From: Sphaerisporangium melleum
GTDB lineage: Bacteria; Actinomycetota; Actinomycetes; Streptosporangiales; Streptosporangiaceae
Length of the DNA: 61,190 nucleotides
Assembly (NCBI RefSeq): GCF_014646695.1
Contig: NZ_BMNT01000048.1
Location: forward strand, 1 to 61,190
Reading direction: 5' to 3'
Part shown: piece by piece, positions 26,118 through 34,300 of the stretch
Position numbering within the stretch: position 1 is the first letter of the stretch
How the letters are laid out: every line of letters starts with the position of its first letter
Notes under the pieces: generated by a model
Told to the model about the DNA's origin: nothing
Database searches by the model: none
Seen by the model: only the letters and a program-made list of their open reading frames with translations
Position numbers and translations under genes: made by a program

Positions 26118-27307
26118 TCGGTCCCGCTTCGGCTCGGTCCCCGATAGGAGCGGGCGGCCCTGAAGGCGAGCCCGGCGGTGATCGCGATGATACCGCCCAA
26201 GACCATGAGCATTGCGATCGAGTGGTCGGCGATGATACCGCCCAGCACGGCAGCGGCGATATTCGAAAGAAAGAACATCGACGCGATGGCGCCCATCAGC
26301 TTGCCCTGCTCGACATACGCATACGAATCGGACAGCCAGGCGTTGGAACTGCTGTTGAAGATGGCCAGCGAGACACCGAACGCCACGAAGACGGGGTAAA
26401 GGGCGAGCAGTCGACCCGGTACCACGAAGAGGGCGATGCTCACACCGATCAGCAACATACTGCAGAAATACAACTGCCCCGTGTTCCATCGACGCAGGAT
26501 CGGTCGCATGGCGACCACACTCACGGTGATCATCGTGGCGGTCGCGACAATGGTGGCATAGCCGATCTGCTCGGGCGTCGCATTCCATTTCTCCACCATC
26601 AGGGCCGGAAAGAACTCGTGATAGATGTTTATCGTGAAGGTGATGAAGAACTGGACGGCGAGAGACGCCGTCAAGCCGGGAGCCCTCCAGAATGAGACCG
26701 AACCCCGCCTGGGGGCTTCGCCGATCCGGATCCGGGTCTCCGGCATGTAGGCTCTGCACGCGACGGCGGCCAGCACGCACAGGGCTGCCGCGAGAAAGAA
26801 CGGCGAAGCGAAGTGCAGGTGTGACAGGAATCCGCCGAGCAGTGGTCCCGTCAGGTAGCCCGCGTAACCGGCCGAGCTCAGGTAACCGAAGGCCACCGCC
26901 TTGCCGGCCCCCAGATCAAGGTCGGCCACCACCGCCCTCGCCACACTGACATTACCTTCGCAGACACCGGTGAGAAATCGAGCGAGGAACAGTAACGCGT
27001 AGTTCTCGGCAACGATCGCATATCCCGCGAGTGCGTTGGTGAACACGCCCATGATCAAGGTGAGGAAGATGACCCTTCTTCGTCCCACACGGTCGGACAA
27101 CTGCCCGAGATAGAAGCTCCCGATGAGCGTCCCCAACGGGTAAACGGCCACGAGCAGGGCGAAGAGCATCGTCGGGGTCAATACGCCGGACCGCGCGATG
27201 GCCGAATCCGTACCCAGGAACAAGGGAGCGAACACCGGGTAGGGCATCGCGGTGCCCACGTAGCCGAGCAGGGTCACGGCGATGACCGACCAGAGCGCAG
27301 GAGTCAT
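26099..27307 (-). CDS. MFS transporter
   Basis: The product has about 402 residues and 12 predicted membrane helices. The motif A-like loop GQLSDRVGRRRVIF follows helix 2, and the N-terminal half contains FLARFLTGVCEGNVSVARA. The start chosen is ATG at 27305-27307 because helix 1 begins at once after it. An alternative ATG at 27356-27358 would add 17 polar residues but has no ribosome site. It is convergent with the sulfotransferase-like gene, with a 19-nt overlap of the 3' ends. Codon use is less GC-biased than in the flanks, as in the adjacent methyltransferase genes, which may mean recent acquisition of the whole cluster. Export of the cluster's product or drug efflux are both possible. 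Confidence 0.88.
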   Translation of the reverse strand: MTPALWSVIAVTLLGYVGTAMPYPVFAPLFLGTDSAIARSGVLTPTMLFALLVAVYPLGTLIGSFYLGQLSDRVGRRRVIFLTLIMGVFTNALAGYAIVAENYALLFLARFLTGVCEGNVSVARAVVADLDLGAGKAVAFGYLSSAGYAGYLTGPLLGGFLSHLHFASPFFLAAALCVLAAVACRAYMPETRIRIGEAPRRGSVSFWRAPGLTASLAVQFFITFTINIYHEFFPALMVEKWNATPEQIGYATIVATATMITVSVVAMRPILRRWNTGQLYFCSMLLIGVSIALFVVPGRLLALYPVFVAFGVSLAIFNSSSNAWLSDSYAYVEQGKLMGAIASMFFLSNIAAAVLGGIIADHSIAMLMVLGGIIAITAGLAFRAARSYRGPSRSGTDQTVIE

Positions 27308-27361
27308 CGTTTTATCGGCGGGTCCTTCTTTGCCGACCCTTTGACGCGGACAACTCATCAA

Positions 27362-27831
27362 CGAATGCTATCAACACATGATGGCATACCGATAGTTCGA
27401 CGATGAGTCAGATATGCGCGCCGATTCGTACTCCAGCTCGGGGCCGGGCATTCTCGCGTTATCTGGAGGACTTTCGCACGGCCGCCGCCGTCCGGCGCCA
27501 TCGAGGGCGGCGCCTCGCATCCGCACACCGGGCTCGCGCCGGAACGCCCCCGGCCGGGCCCGCATGGAGCGTGGCGACCAGCAGATCCTCGGTCGGGAGC
27601 GCCGCCGGCATGGCGTCGCGGGCTTCAGCCTCCAGTCCGGCCTCACCCTCCCCCGAGCCGCGTTCTGCGCCCAGGCGGTCCATGTCTCCCGCAGCACGGC
27701 ATGCCTCCGCACGATGCGAGCCTCGCAGAGAGCGATCGCGAAGCTTTCACGAGAATTGGTTTGTGCATCGAGTTCACATGTGCTCTCATGAGAGTAGCTG
27801 CACATCACCGATCTCCGGAAGGACGCGTATC
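27362..27831. other. Divergent promoter gap without a gene
   Basis: This stretch lies between the MFS gene (minus) and the NYN gene (plus). Frames on both strands are open but rich in Arg/Ser/Pro and lack recognisable domains or good starts, so nothing is called. An AT-rich patch near 27350-27400 may hold the MFS promoter. Confidence 0.4.
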
Positions 27832-28371
27832 GTGATCACCCCCGTCACGCACCTGGACGAGTTCCGCACCCGGGCCTCGCGCACCGGCCGCCGTTCCCGC
27901 CGGCTGAAGCACGAGGAGTCGCTGCGGCACGGCCGGGCCATGCACCTGCTCGACATCGAGAATCTCGTCGGCTCGACCCGGCCCACGACCAGCGAGGTCG
28001 AGGAGGTGATGACGATCTACGAGGCGCTCGTGCCGACGGGAGCGATGGACCACCGCGTCGTCGCGGTGAGCCACCTGGCGCTCCTGCCGGCCGGGATCGC
28101 GTTCCACGGCGTACGGCTGCTCGCGCGCTCGGGCCCCGACGGCGCCGACCGGGCGCTGGTCGAGTCCGCGTACGACGACCGCATCGACCGGCGGTTCGAA
28201 CGGGTGGTCATCGGCTCGGGTGACGGCTACTTCACCGGCCTGGCCACCTGGCTGACCGAGGCCGGCCTGCACGTCACCGTCGTCTCCCGCGCCGGCTCGC
28301 TGAACCGCCGCCTCGCCGCCGCCGTCCCCGACGTCATCCGCCTCGAACCCCCCGCCTCGCACGCCGCCTGA
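27832..28371 (+). CDS. NYN/PIN-like nuclease domain protein
   Basis: The product is 179 residues from GTG at 27832, with GGAAGGA eight nt upstream; longer in-frame extensions lack coding character. After a basic N-terminus (RRSRRLKHEESLRHGR) comes MHLLDIENLVGS, whose Asp matches the first metal ligand of NYN domains. ADRALVESAYDDR and VVIGSGDGYFTGLATWL supply the other acidic residues. NYN proteins are PIN-like metal-dependent RNases, often acting on tRNA or mRNA. A perfect hairpin follows the stop codon. A toxin-like, defence or RNA-processing role cannot be told apart from the sequence. Confidence 0.85.
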   Translation: MITPVTHLDEFRTRASRTGRRSRRLKHEESLRHGRAMHLLDIENLVGSTRPTTSEVEEVMTIYEALVPTGAMDHRVVAVSHLALLPAGIAFHGVRLLARSGPDGADRALVESAYDDRIDRRFERVVIGSGDGYFTGLATWLTEAGLHVTVVSRAGSLNRRLAAAVPDVIRLEPPASHAA

Positions 28372-28381
28372 GAGCCCAGGA

Positions 28382-28416
28382 GCGGGTGTCGCCCGGACCA
28401 GCCCGGCGACACCCGC
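28382..28416 (+). terminator. Terminator hairpin after the NYN gene
   Basis: GCGGGTGTCGCC (28382-28393) and GGCGACACCCGC (28405-28416) form a perfect 12-bp stem with an 11-nt loop, beginning 11 nt after the stop codon. There is no T tract. Confidence 0.6.
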
Positions 28417-28472
28417 CTCCCTGCCCAGGCCGGCCAAGGCGAGGCCCGGCCGTACGCGAAAGGACCCGTGTC

Positions 28473-29750
28473 ATGCACGTCACCGCCCATCTGGACCTCG
28501 ACGTGGTCCCTCTCGACCAGCAGGACGAGGTCACCGTCCTCGTCCAGGTCACCGCTCCGCGGCCGGAGGCGTCCGCGTCCCGGCGGCCCGCCACCCTCCA
28601 GGTCGTGCTCGACCGCAGCGGTTCCATGGCCGCCGGGCGCCTCGCCGGGGCTCAGCGGGCGCTGCTCGCCCTGGTGGACCGGCTCGACCCGGCCGACGAC
28701 TTCGGCCTGGTCACCTTCGAGGACACCGCCGTGGTGAACGTGCCGACCGGCCCGCTGACCGACAAGCGGGCCGTCAAGCACGTGATCGCCGAGCTGCGCC
28801 CGGGCGGTTCCACCGACCTGTCGAGCGGGCTGCTGCGCGGCGTCCAGGAGGCCCATCGGGCCTCCGGCGGGACGGGCGCCGCGCTTCTTTTGATCTCCGA
28901 CGGGCACGCCAACCTGGGCACCACCGACCCGGTGAAGCTGGGCCAGGTGGCGATGGCCGCGCACCGCCAGGGCGTCACGACGACCACCCTGGGCTATGGC
29001 CTCGACTACGACGAGGAGCTCATGGCCGCCATCGCCGACGGCGGGGCCGGCAGCGCGCTGCACGCCGCGGATCCCGACACCGCCGGGCAGCTCATCGCCG
29101 GTGAGGTCGACGGCCTGCTCACCAAGGTCACCCAGGCGGCCTCCCTGGAGGTCGTCCCGCACCATCCCGTCACCTCCGTCCTGCTCTACGGCGAGCTGCC
29201 CTCCTCCCGGCTGCCCGGCGGCACGGTCATGGCCGAACTCGGCGACTTCTACGCGGGTGAGACCCGCAAGGTGCTGCTGCGGCTGCTCGTGCCCGCGGTA
29301 GCGCGGCTCGGAGTGGTCTCCATCGCCGAGCTCGTCTTCCGGTACGTCGAAGCCGGGACGCTGACCGCCTACACGGTCACCGTCCCGGTCACCGTCAACG
29401 TGGTCCCCGGGGACGTGGCCGCCGGCCGGGCCCCGGACCTGACCGTACGGGCCGAGCGCCTGTTCCAGGAGGCGCAGGACGCCAAGCGCCGCGCCTCCGA
29501 CGCGCTGCTACGCGGCGACGTCACCGGAGCCGAGCGGCTGCTCAGAACCGCCGGAGACGAACTCGAGAAGGGCCTGTCCTGGGCGCCCGACGCGGCGGAG
29601 CTGACCGCCGAGATCGAGGAACTGCGCCGGTACGCCCGCGACTCGGCAGTGGACCGCAAGCGCGTCTCCAAGGAGGCACGCGCGGGCTGGCACCGCGCCA
29701 CCCGCAAACGCGGCCGCCCCGCCCCCGGACCCTCCTCTAACGAGAGCTGA
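28473..29750 (+). CDS. VWA domain protein
   Basis: The product is 425 residues from ATG at 28473, with AAAGGA nine nt upstream. A von Willebrand A domain covers about residues 40-220. Its metal-ion site (MIDAS) is visible as VVLDRSGSMAAG (DxSxS), a Thr in GGSTDLSSGL and an Asp in LLISDGHANLG. A beta-sandwich region follows, and the C-terminal 110 residues are helical and basic (KRVSKEARAGWHRATRKRGR). There is no signal peptide or membrane anchor. Such stand-alone cytoplasmic VWA proteins occur in actinomycetes next to stress or chaperone genes, but their roles are unknown. The NYN and DUF4352-like neighbours share direction but not overlaps. Confidence 0.88.
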   Translation: MHVTAHLDLDVVPLDQQDEVTVLVQVTAPRPEASASRRPATLQVVLDRSGSMAAGRLAGAQRALLALVDRLDPADDFGLVTFEDTAVVNVPTGPLTDKRAVKHVIAELRPGGSTDLSSGLLRGVQEAHRASGGTGAALLLISDGHANLGTTDPVKLGQVAMAAHRQGVTTTTLGYGLDYDEELMAAIADGGAGSALHAADPDTAGQLIAGEVDGLLTKVTQAASLEVVPHHPVTSVLLYGELPSSRLPGGTVMAELGDFYAGETRKVLLRLLVPAVARLGVVSIAELVFRYVEAGTLTAYTVTVPVTVNVVPGDVAAGRAPDLTVRAERLFQEAQDAKRRASDALLRGDVTGAERLLRTAGDELEKGLSWAPDAAELTAEIEELRRYARDSAVDRKRVSKEARAGWHRATRKRGRPAPGPSSNES

Positions 29751-29793
29751 ACCCTACCCGGCCTGACCGGTTCCCCCTGTGAGGAGTTTCGTC

Positions 29794-30435
29794 ATGCATG
29801 GAGACCGCCGCAGCGACGGCGTCCCGCCGTACGGCTACGCCCAGCCGTACCCGCAGACCGTGGTGGTGCGCAAGAAGGGCGGGGGCTGCCTGCGTGCCTT
29901 TCTCATCGGCGCCGCGGTCATGGCCGGCCTGATCATCCTCGGCTCGCTGCTCAGCAGGGGCGGCGACGCGCCGGAGTCCGCCGGGACCGGCCCCGCGGCG
30001 GCGTCCGCGCCCGTGAAGAAGCAGCCCAGGCCCAAGCGGGCCGGCATCGGCGACGTCGTCAAGGACGGCAGGTTCGCCTTCAAGGTGACCAGGGTCGAGA
30101 AGGGCCTGACCCAGGTGGGCGAGGGGTTCACGATCTCGAAGGCACAGGGCCGGTACGTGCTGGTCCACCTCGTCGTGAAGAACATCGGTGACGAGGCGCA
30201 GCTCTTCAGCGACTCGGCGCAGAAGCTCATCGACGCCAAGGGGCGCCAGTATGACGCGGCGTCCGGGGCCGCGGCCCTCGGCCTGAAGGATTCCAACGCC
30301 TTCCTCAACAACATCAACCCGGGCAACTCGGTGCGCGGCATCCTGCTCTTCGACGTACCGAAGGACCTCCACCTCCGAGCCGTCGAGCTGCACGACTCCA
30401 TCTTCTCCGACGGCACCACCGTCACCCTGCCCTGA
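29794..30435 (+). CDS. Membrane-anchored DUF4352-like protein
   Basis: The product is 213 residues from ATG at 29794, with GAGGAG seven nt upstream. An N-terminal Pro/Tyr-rich cytoplasmic stretch (PPYGYAQPYPQTVVV) leads to one transmembrane helix (FLIGAAVMAGLIILGSLL). An Ala/Pro linker and an extracellular beta-sandwich follow (FAFKVTRVEKG, RYVLVHLVVKNIGDEAQLF, NPGNSVRGILLFDVP). This matches DUF4352/telokin-like immunoglobulin-type domains of actinomycete cell-surface proteins. The topology is N-in, C-out. The function is unknown. The gene is 43 nt downstream of the VWA gene and may share its transcript. Confidence 0.85.
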   Translation: MHGDRRSDGVPPYGYAQPYPQTVVVRKKGGGCLRAFLIGAAVMAGLIILGSLLSRGGDAPESAGTGPAAASAPVKKQPRPKRAGIGDVVKDGRFAFKVTRVEKGLTQVGEGFTISKAQGRYVLVHLVVKNIGDEAQLFSDSAQKLIDAKGRQYDAASGAAALGLKDSNAFLNNINPGNSVRGILLFDVPKDLHLRAVELHDSIFSDGTTVTLP

Positions 30436-30555
30436 CCTCACCCCCGCCCCCCGCATCACCGGCTTCGGTCGGCTGTCCTGCCCACCGCCCTGGGCAGCGA
30501 ACCTCTGGCCGGGGGGTTCGGGGCGGCGTGAATGGGTTTCACGTGTCCCCGAACC

Positions 30556-30583
30556 GTGACGCCGGGGTTTGGCGTCCTAGACT
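30556..30583 (+). promoter_or_regulatory. Candidate promoter of the DNA methylase gene
   Basis: GTGACG (30556-30561) and TAGACT (30578-30583) are separated by 16 nt. Together with the GGGAGG ribosome site at 30637-30642 they frame a leader of about 55 nt. Confidence 0.45.
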
Positions 30584-30636
30584 ACGGTTGCTTCCAGCGG
30601 AGGAAGTCCGGCATCTGACGCGCCGGGGGCAAGACC

Positions 30637-30651
30637 GGGAGGCCGGCGATC
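30637..30651 (+). promoter_or_regulatory. Ribosome binding site pointing at an ATC start codon
   Basis: GGGAGG at 30637-30642 is followed after six nt by ATC (30649-30651), in frame with the methylase. No ATG, GTG or TTG exists in this frame between the upstream TGA (30616) and the ATG at 30694, which lies inside the HTH. An ATC start or a mutated ATG is the likeliest explanation. Confidence 0.5.
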
Positions 30652-32505
30652 AGCGGAGACGAGGCGACCGTCACCTCGGCCGACATCGCGCGCATGGCGG
30701 GTGTCGGGCGGGCCGCCGTGAGCAACTGGCGGCGGCGGTACGAAGACTTCCCCCAGCCGGTCGGGGGCACGGCGACCAGCCCGACGTTCTCGCTGAAGGC
30801 GGTCGAGGCGTGGCTGCTCGGCCAGGGCAAGGTCGAGGAGCTGCCGCTGCGCGAGCGGGTCTGGCAGCAGATCAGGATGGCGGCCGACGACCTGCGGCTC
30901 GGCGACGTGGTGGCCGAGGCGACCGAGCTGCTGCGCGGTCAGGGCAGGCCCCACCTGGTGCCCCGGCCGGCCTGGAAGCTCATGCGGGAGTACGCCGGCG
31001 AGCAGGGCGCGCAGGAGGCCGTCCGGTTCCTGCTGGACCGGTTCGCCGACGTGCAGTCGCGGCGGCTGGCCGAGACACCCGCCGAGGTGGCCGCGTTCAT
31101 GGTGAAGCTGGCCGGTCCCGAGGCCCGCACCGTCCTGGACCCCGCGTGCGGCCTCGGGACGCTGCTGGCCACCGGCGGCGCGGCGGAGCACGTGTACGGG
31201 CAGGAGAGCGAGGAGGCGCTGGCCCGGCTCGCGCAGGCACGCCTGTCCCTGGCCGGGGCCAAGGGCTCGGTGCGGACGGGTGACTCGCTGCGCGAGGACG
31301 CCTGGCCCGGGGTGACCGTGGACGCGGTGGTGTGCCACCCCCCCTTCAACGAGCGCAACTGGGGGTACGAGGAGCTGGCGGGCGACCCGCGCTGGGAGTA
31401 CGGCCTGCCGCCCAAGTCGGAGTCCGAGCTGGCCTGGGTGCAGCACGCGCTGTCGAAGCTGAAACCCGGCGGCGTCGCGGTCATGCTCATGCCGGAGGTC
31501 GCCGCGAACCGGCGATCCGGTCGCCGGATACGCAGCAACCTGCTCCGCCGGGGCGCGGTGCAGGCGGTGATCGGCCTCCCGCCGAAGCTGGCCCCCGGGA
31601 CCGGCCTGCCGGTCCACGTGTGGGTGCTGCGCAGGCCGGCGCGGGACGACCGCACCCCGTCCCGGGTGCTGATGTGCGTGGCCGAGCCGGCCGGCTTCGA
31701 CGCGATCGCCGAACGCTGGCAGGCGTTCCACCGCGATCCCGACCAGGTCGTGGACGTGCCGGGCGAGAGCCGCACGGTGCCGATCATCGAGCTGGTCGAC
31801 GAGGACGTCGACATCAGCCCCGCGCCGCATGTGGGCGGAGCGGAGCGGACGGCGGGCGACTACGCCGAGGTTCGTACGACTCTGCTGAGCGGGCTCGAAC
31901 GGCTGCCCGCCCTCGTGCCCGACGTGCTTTCCGGCCCGGCGCGCGACCTGCCCATGGCTCCTCTGGCCGAGTTGGAGCGCACCGGAGCCCTTTCCCTCCA
32001 TCAGTCGGGCCGGTACGACCTCGACGGCTCGGGGGAGCTCGTCCTGGAAGCGGCGCAGGTGTTCGGCGGCGAGCCCGCCACGTCCCGCACGCGCCCGGAG
32101 GACCGGATCGTCATCGAACCCGGCGACGTGGTGGTGGCCAACCGCGATCGTGAGGTCGCGACCAGAGTGGCCGAGGCCGGTGACGCCGGGCTGCTCCTCG
32201 GACCCCGCCTCACCCTGCTGCGCCCCGCCCCGGACCGGCTCGACCCGTACTTCCTCGCCGGGTTCCTGCGCATGGTGCCGGTCACCACGGGCACCCAGTC
32301 GGGCATCACCCGCTTCGACGCCCGGCGGGCCCAGGTGCCGCGGCTCCCACTCGACGAGCAGCACCGGTACGGGCAGGTGTGGCGGCGGCTGTTCGCCTTC
32401 GAGGCCGGGCTTCGCGAGGTACACGAGCAGGGACGCCGGATGGCCGAGTCGGTCACCCTGGGCCTCACCGCCGGCACCCTCCACCCCCCCACCGCCGAAC
32501 TCTAG
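30649..32505 (+). CDS. HTH-N6 adenine DNA methylase with TRD-like C-terminus
   Basis: The product has about 618 residues if started at ATC 30649, or 603 from the ATG at 30694. The N-terminal HTH (VTSADIARMAGVGRAAVSNW) begins upstream of that ATG, so the upstream start is preferred. The methylase domain has motif I VLDPACGLGTLL and motif IV VVCHPPFNERNWG. The usual N/D-PP-F/Y is changed to HPPF (His codon 31336-31338), which could impair catalysis. The last 150 residues (ITRFDARRAQVPRLPLDEQ) resemble an HsdS-type target-recognition or coiled-coil region, so this looks like a fused M and S protein. There is no restriction subunit nearby. Possible roles are an orphan methylase, a DNA-binding regulator derived from one, or part of an unrecognised defence module. 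Confidence 0.85.
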   Translation: MSGDEATVTSADIARMAGVGRAAVSNWRRRYEDFPQPVGGTATSPTFSLKAVEAWLLGQGKVEELPLRERVWQQIRMAADDLRLGDVVAEATELLRGQGRPHLVPRPAWKLMREYAGEQGAQEAVRFLLDRFADVQSRRLAETPAEVAAFMVKLAGPEARTVLDPACGLGTLLATGGAAEHVYGQESEEALARLAQARLSLAGAKGSVRTGDSLREDAWPGVTVDAVVCHPPFNERNWGYEELAGDPRWEYGLPPKSESELAWVQHALSKLKPGGVAVMLMPEVAANRRSGRRIRSNLLRRGAVQAVIGLPPKLAPGTGLPVHVWVLRRPARDDRTPSRVLMCVAEPAGFDAIAERWQAFHRDPDQVVDVPGESRTVPIIELVDEDVDISPAPHVGGAERTAGDYAEVRTTLLSGLERLPALVPDVLSGPARDLPMAPLAELERTGALSLHQSGRYDLDGSGELVLEAAQVFGGEPATSRTRPEDRIVIEPGDVVVANRDREVATRVAEAGDAGLLLGPRLTLLRPAPDRLDPYFLAGFLRMVPVTTGTQSGITRFDARRAQVPRLPLDEQHRYGQVWRRLFAFEAGLREVHEQGRRMAESVTLGLTAGTLHPPTAEL

Positions 32506-32559
32506 ACGTATCTGCTGGTCATGCGGGCCATGCCCGACCGCACTCAGGAGGAGCGCGCC

Positions 32560-32838
32560 GTGCCGGATTACAGCGGTCCCTGGCCCCCCGATGAGGTCGA
32601 ACTCACCCTTGACGCTGCCACTGACGTCGATCTCGATGCCGAAGAGATCCTCGATCGGCGAGGCAACCGCATCGATCGGGCTTACGTGGACGCCGCCGTG
32701 GACCATGTGCGCCGAACCGTCGGCCGCGTTCCGCTTCGCGCATCCGGCAGGCGTTCAGGTGGTGGGGAGGGTGACCAGGAGGAGGGGCTTGGTGGTGGGT
32801 TGCGAGGAGCCGCCGGCGGGTTCGACGGTCACGCCTAG
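32560..32838 (+). CDS. Small conserved-looking hypothetical protein
   Basis: The product is 92 residues from GTG at 32560, with AGGAGG immediately upstream at ideal distance. The first 60 residues are acidic and protein-like (PPDEVELTLDAATDVDLDAE, then ILDRRGNRIDRAYVDAAVDH). The last 30 are Gly-rich and lie antisense to the anti-sigma gene ending at 32755, so an earlier stop may have been lost. The gene starts 54 nt after the methylase stop and could be its partner. The tail-to-tail overlap with rskA is 84 nt. No domain is recognised; the RGNRIDRAYVDAAVDHVRR helix would suit a DNA-binding or dimerisation role (inference). Confidence 0.6.
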   Translation: MPDYSGPWPPDEVELTLDAATDVDLDAEEILDRRGNRIDRAYVDAAVDHVRRTVGRVPLRASGRRSGGGEGDQEEGLGGGLRGAAGGFDGHA

Positions 32839-33624
32839 CTTGGTGGCACCTGGCGTGGGGGTGGTCACCGTGGGGGGCGTCGCGCCGGTGGGGTCGGTGC
32901 TGAGCAGGCCCGCAGAGCGGATGCGGTCCGGGGCGATCTGCCAGAGCTGGTAGGTGCGGTCGCCGGGCAGCGGCGCGAGTCCCGATGCCAGGAACACCAT
33001 GCCGCCCCTGGAACGCGAGAGGACCACGGTGCCGCGGCCGTTCTTGCCGGTGGCCGTGGCCAGGCGGGCGTCGGGGGCGGCCAGCACGGCCGAGACCTGC
33101 TCGCCGGCCCGCCGCACCTGGTCGAGGCTGCTCTGCAGGCGCACGGTCGCGATGCCCAGGACGACCACCGCGACGGTGGCGGCCGCGGTCACCACGGCGA
33201 GCCAGGGGCGCCGGCCCGCCGGACGCCGACCGGACGGGCGCCTGGCCGCTGAACGCGAGTCCGCCCGTCGCCCGGTCGCCGCCCACGGGTCCGCCGGACG
33301 CACGGCCTCTGCGCGCGGGTCCGCCGGGGGACGGTTCGTCTGGCGGCGGCGGCCGCCGCGGCGCTCGCGGCCGGCGGGCTCGGGGGTTTCCGGCGGAAGC
33401 CGGCGTACCTGCTCGATCGAGGCCATGACGCGGCTGCGCATCTCGGGTGGCGGCGCGACGGCCGCGGCCTCGCCGAGCCTGGCCGCCGTCTCGGTGAAGG
33501 TGACGAGCTCCGCGGCGCACTCGGCGCACTCGGCCAGGTGCTCCTCGAAGCCACGGCGTTCCCGCTCGTCGTCGATGGCGTTCAGCGCGTAGGCGCCCGC
33601 GAGCGTGTGCGGATCGGGGTTCAT
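32755..33624 (-). CDS. rskA: Anti-sigma-K factor (RskA family)
   Basis: The product is 289 residues. The N-terminal zinc-type anti-sigma domain has HLAECAECAAEL (H-x3-C-x2-C). A long Arg/Pro/Ala linker precedes a single membrane helix (WLAVVTAAATVAVVVLGIA). The extracellular RskA domain contains YQLWQIAPDRIRSAGLLSTD. The ATG overlaps the sigK stop (ATGA), so the two are made together. It should hold SigK at the membrane until regulated proteolysis or redox change releases it, as known for mycobacterial RskA. The 3' end overlaps the convergent small gene at 32560. Confidence 0.92.
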   Translation of the reverse strand: MNPDPHTLAGAYALNAIDDERERRGFEEHLAECAECAAELVTFTETAARLGEAAAVAPPPEMRSRVMASIEQVRRLPPETPEPAGRERRGGRRRQTNRPPADPRAEAVRPADPWAATGRRADSRSAARRPSGRRPAGRRPWLAVVTAAATVAVVVLGIATVRLQSSLDQVRRAGEQVSAVLAAPDARLATATGKNGRGTVVLSRSRGGMVFLASGLAPLPGDRTYQLWQIAPDRIRSAGLLSTDPTGATPPTVTTPTPGATKLGVTVEPAGGSSQPTTKPLLLVTLPTT

Positions 33625-34220
33625 CGCTCCACCCCCAGGCAGTCGCGCAACCGGATCAGCCCATCGCGCATGCGCGTCTTCACCGTCCCCAACGGGGCCT
33701 GCACCAACTCGGCGACCTCACGATAGGAGTATCCGCCGTAATAGGCCAGGGTGACCGCTTCGCGCTGTAGCGACGTCAGCCCTTGCAGGCAGCGGCGCAG
33801 CCGCTCGCGCTCCAGCCGGCCCTCCACGGACTCGGCGACCTCGTCAAAGGGCCGGTGAACCTGCATGCGCGCCACCTGCTCCTCCCGGTCACCGCCGGCC
33901 TTCGCCGAACGTACGCAGTCGATGGCCCGCCGGTGCGCGATCGTCATCACCCACGCCGGCACCGATCCCCGGGCGGGGTCGTAGCGGGCCGCGCTCCGCC
34001 ACACCTCCACCAGTACCTCCTGGGCGACCTCCTCGCTCAGCGCGCGATCGCGCAGCACCCGCAGCACCACTCCGTAGACGCGGGGCGCCAGCACGTCGTA
34101 CAGCCGCTCGAACGCCACCCGGTCGCCACGCGCGACCGCGTCCAGCAGCTCTTCGAGGGCGGGCGGCGGCTGCGTCGCACGCCACCCCTCCCCCTCGCGC
34201 CGCTCACCATCAGATCCCAT
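33621..34220 (-). CDS. sigK: ECF sigma factor, SigK-like
   Basis: The product is 199 residues from ATG at 34220, with GGGAGG four to five nt upstream. Region 2 is FERLYDVLAPRVYGVVLRVL with AQEVLVEVWRSAARYDP. Region 4 is LQREAVTLAYYGGYSYREVA with the recognition helix LGTVKTRMRDGL. The adjacent rskA gene supports the SigK assignment. An ATCC-N12-GCTGCGTA element lies about 50 nt upstream (34267-34290), and an identical one precedes the DUF4331 operon. SigK therefore probably drives its own gene and that operon. Confidence 0.92.
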   Translation of the reverse strand: MGSDGERREGEGWRATQPPPALEELLDAVARGDRVAFERLYDVLAPRVYGVVLRVLRDRALSEEVAQEVLVEVWRSAARYDPARGSVPAWVMTIAHRRAIDCVRSAKAGGDREEQVARMQVHRPFDEVAESVEGRLERERLRRCLQGLTSLQREAVTLAYYGGYSYREVAELVQAPLGTVKTRMRDGLIRLRDCLGVER

Positions 34221-34266
34221 TCGCCCTCCCGGCCGAAGACCACCGCGCACGACTCGCACAGAGGGG

Positions 34267-34291
34267 TACGCAGCAGCGAGCGCCATGGATG
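34267..34291 (-). promoter_or_regulatory. SigK-type promoter of sigK-rskA
   Basis: On the minus strand CATCC (plus 34287-34291) is followed after 12 nt by GCTGCGTA (plus 34267-34274). The same elements with the same spacing occur before the DUF4331 gene. This is read as an ECF promoter with ATCC as -35 and CGTA as -10. Confidence 0.6.
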
Positions 34292-34300
34292 AAAGAGATG

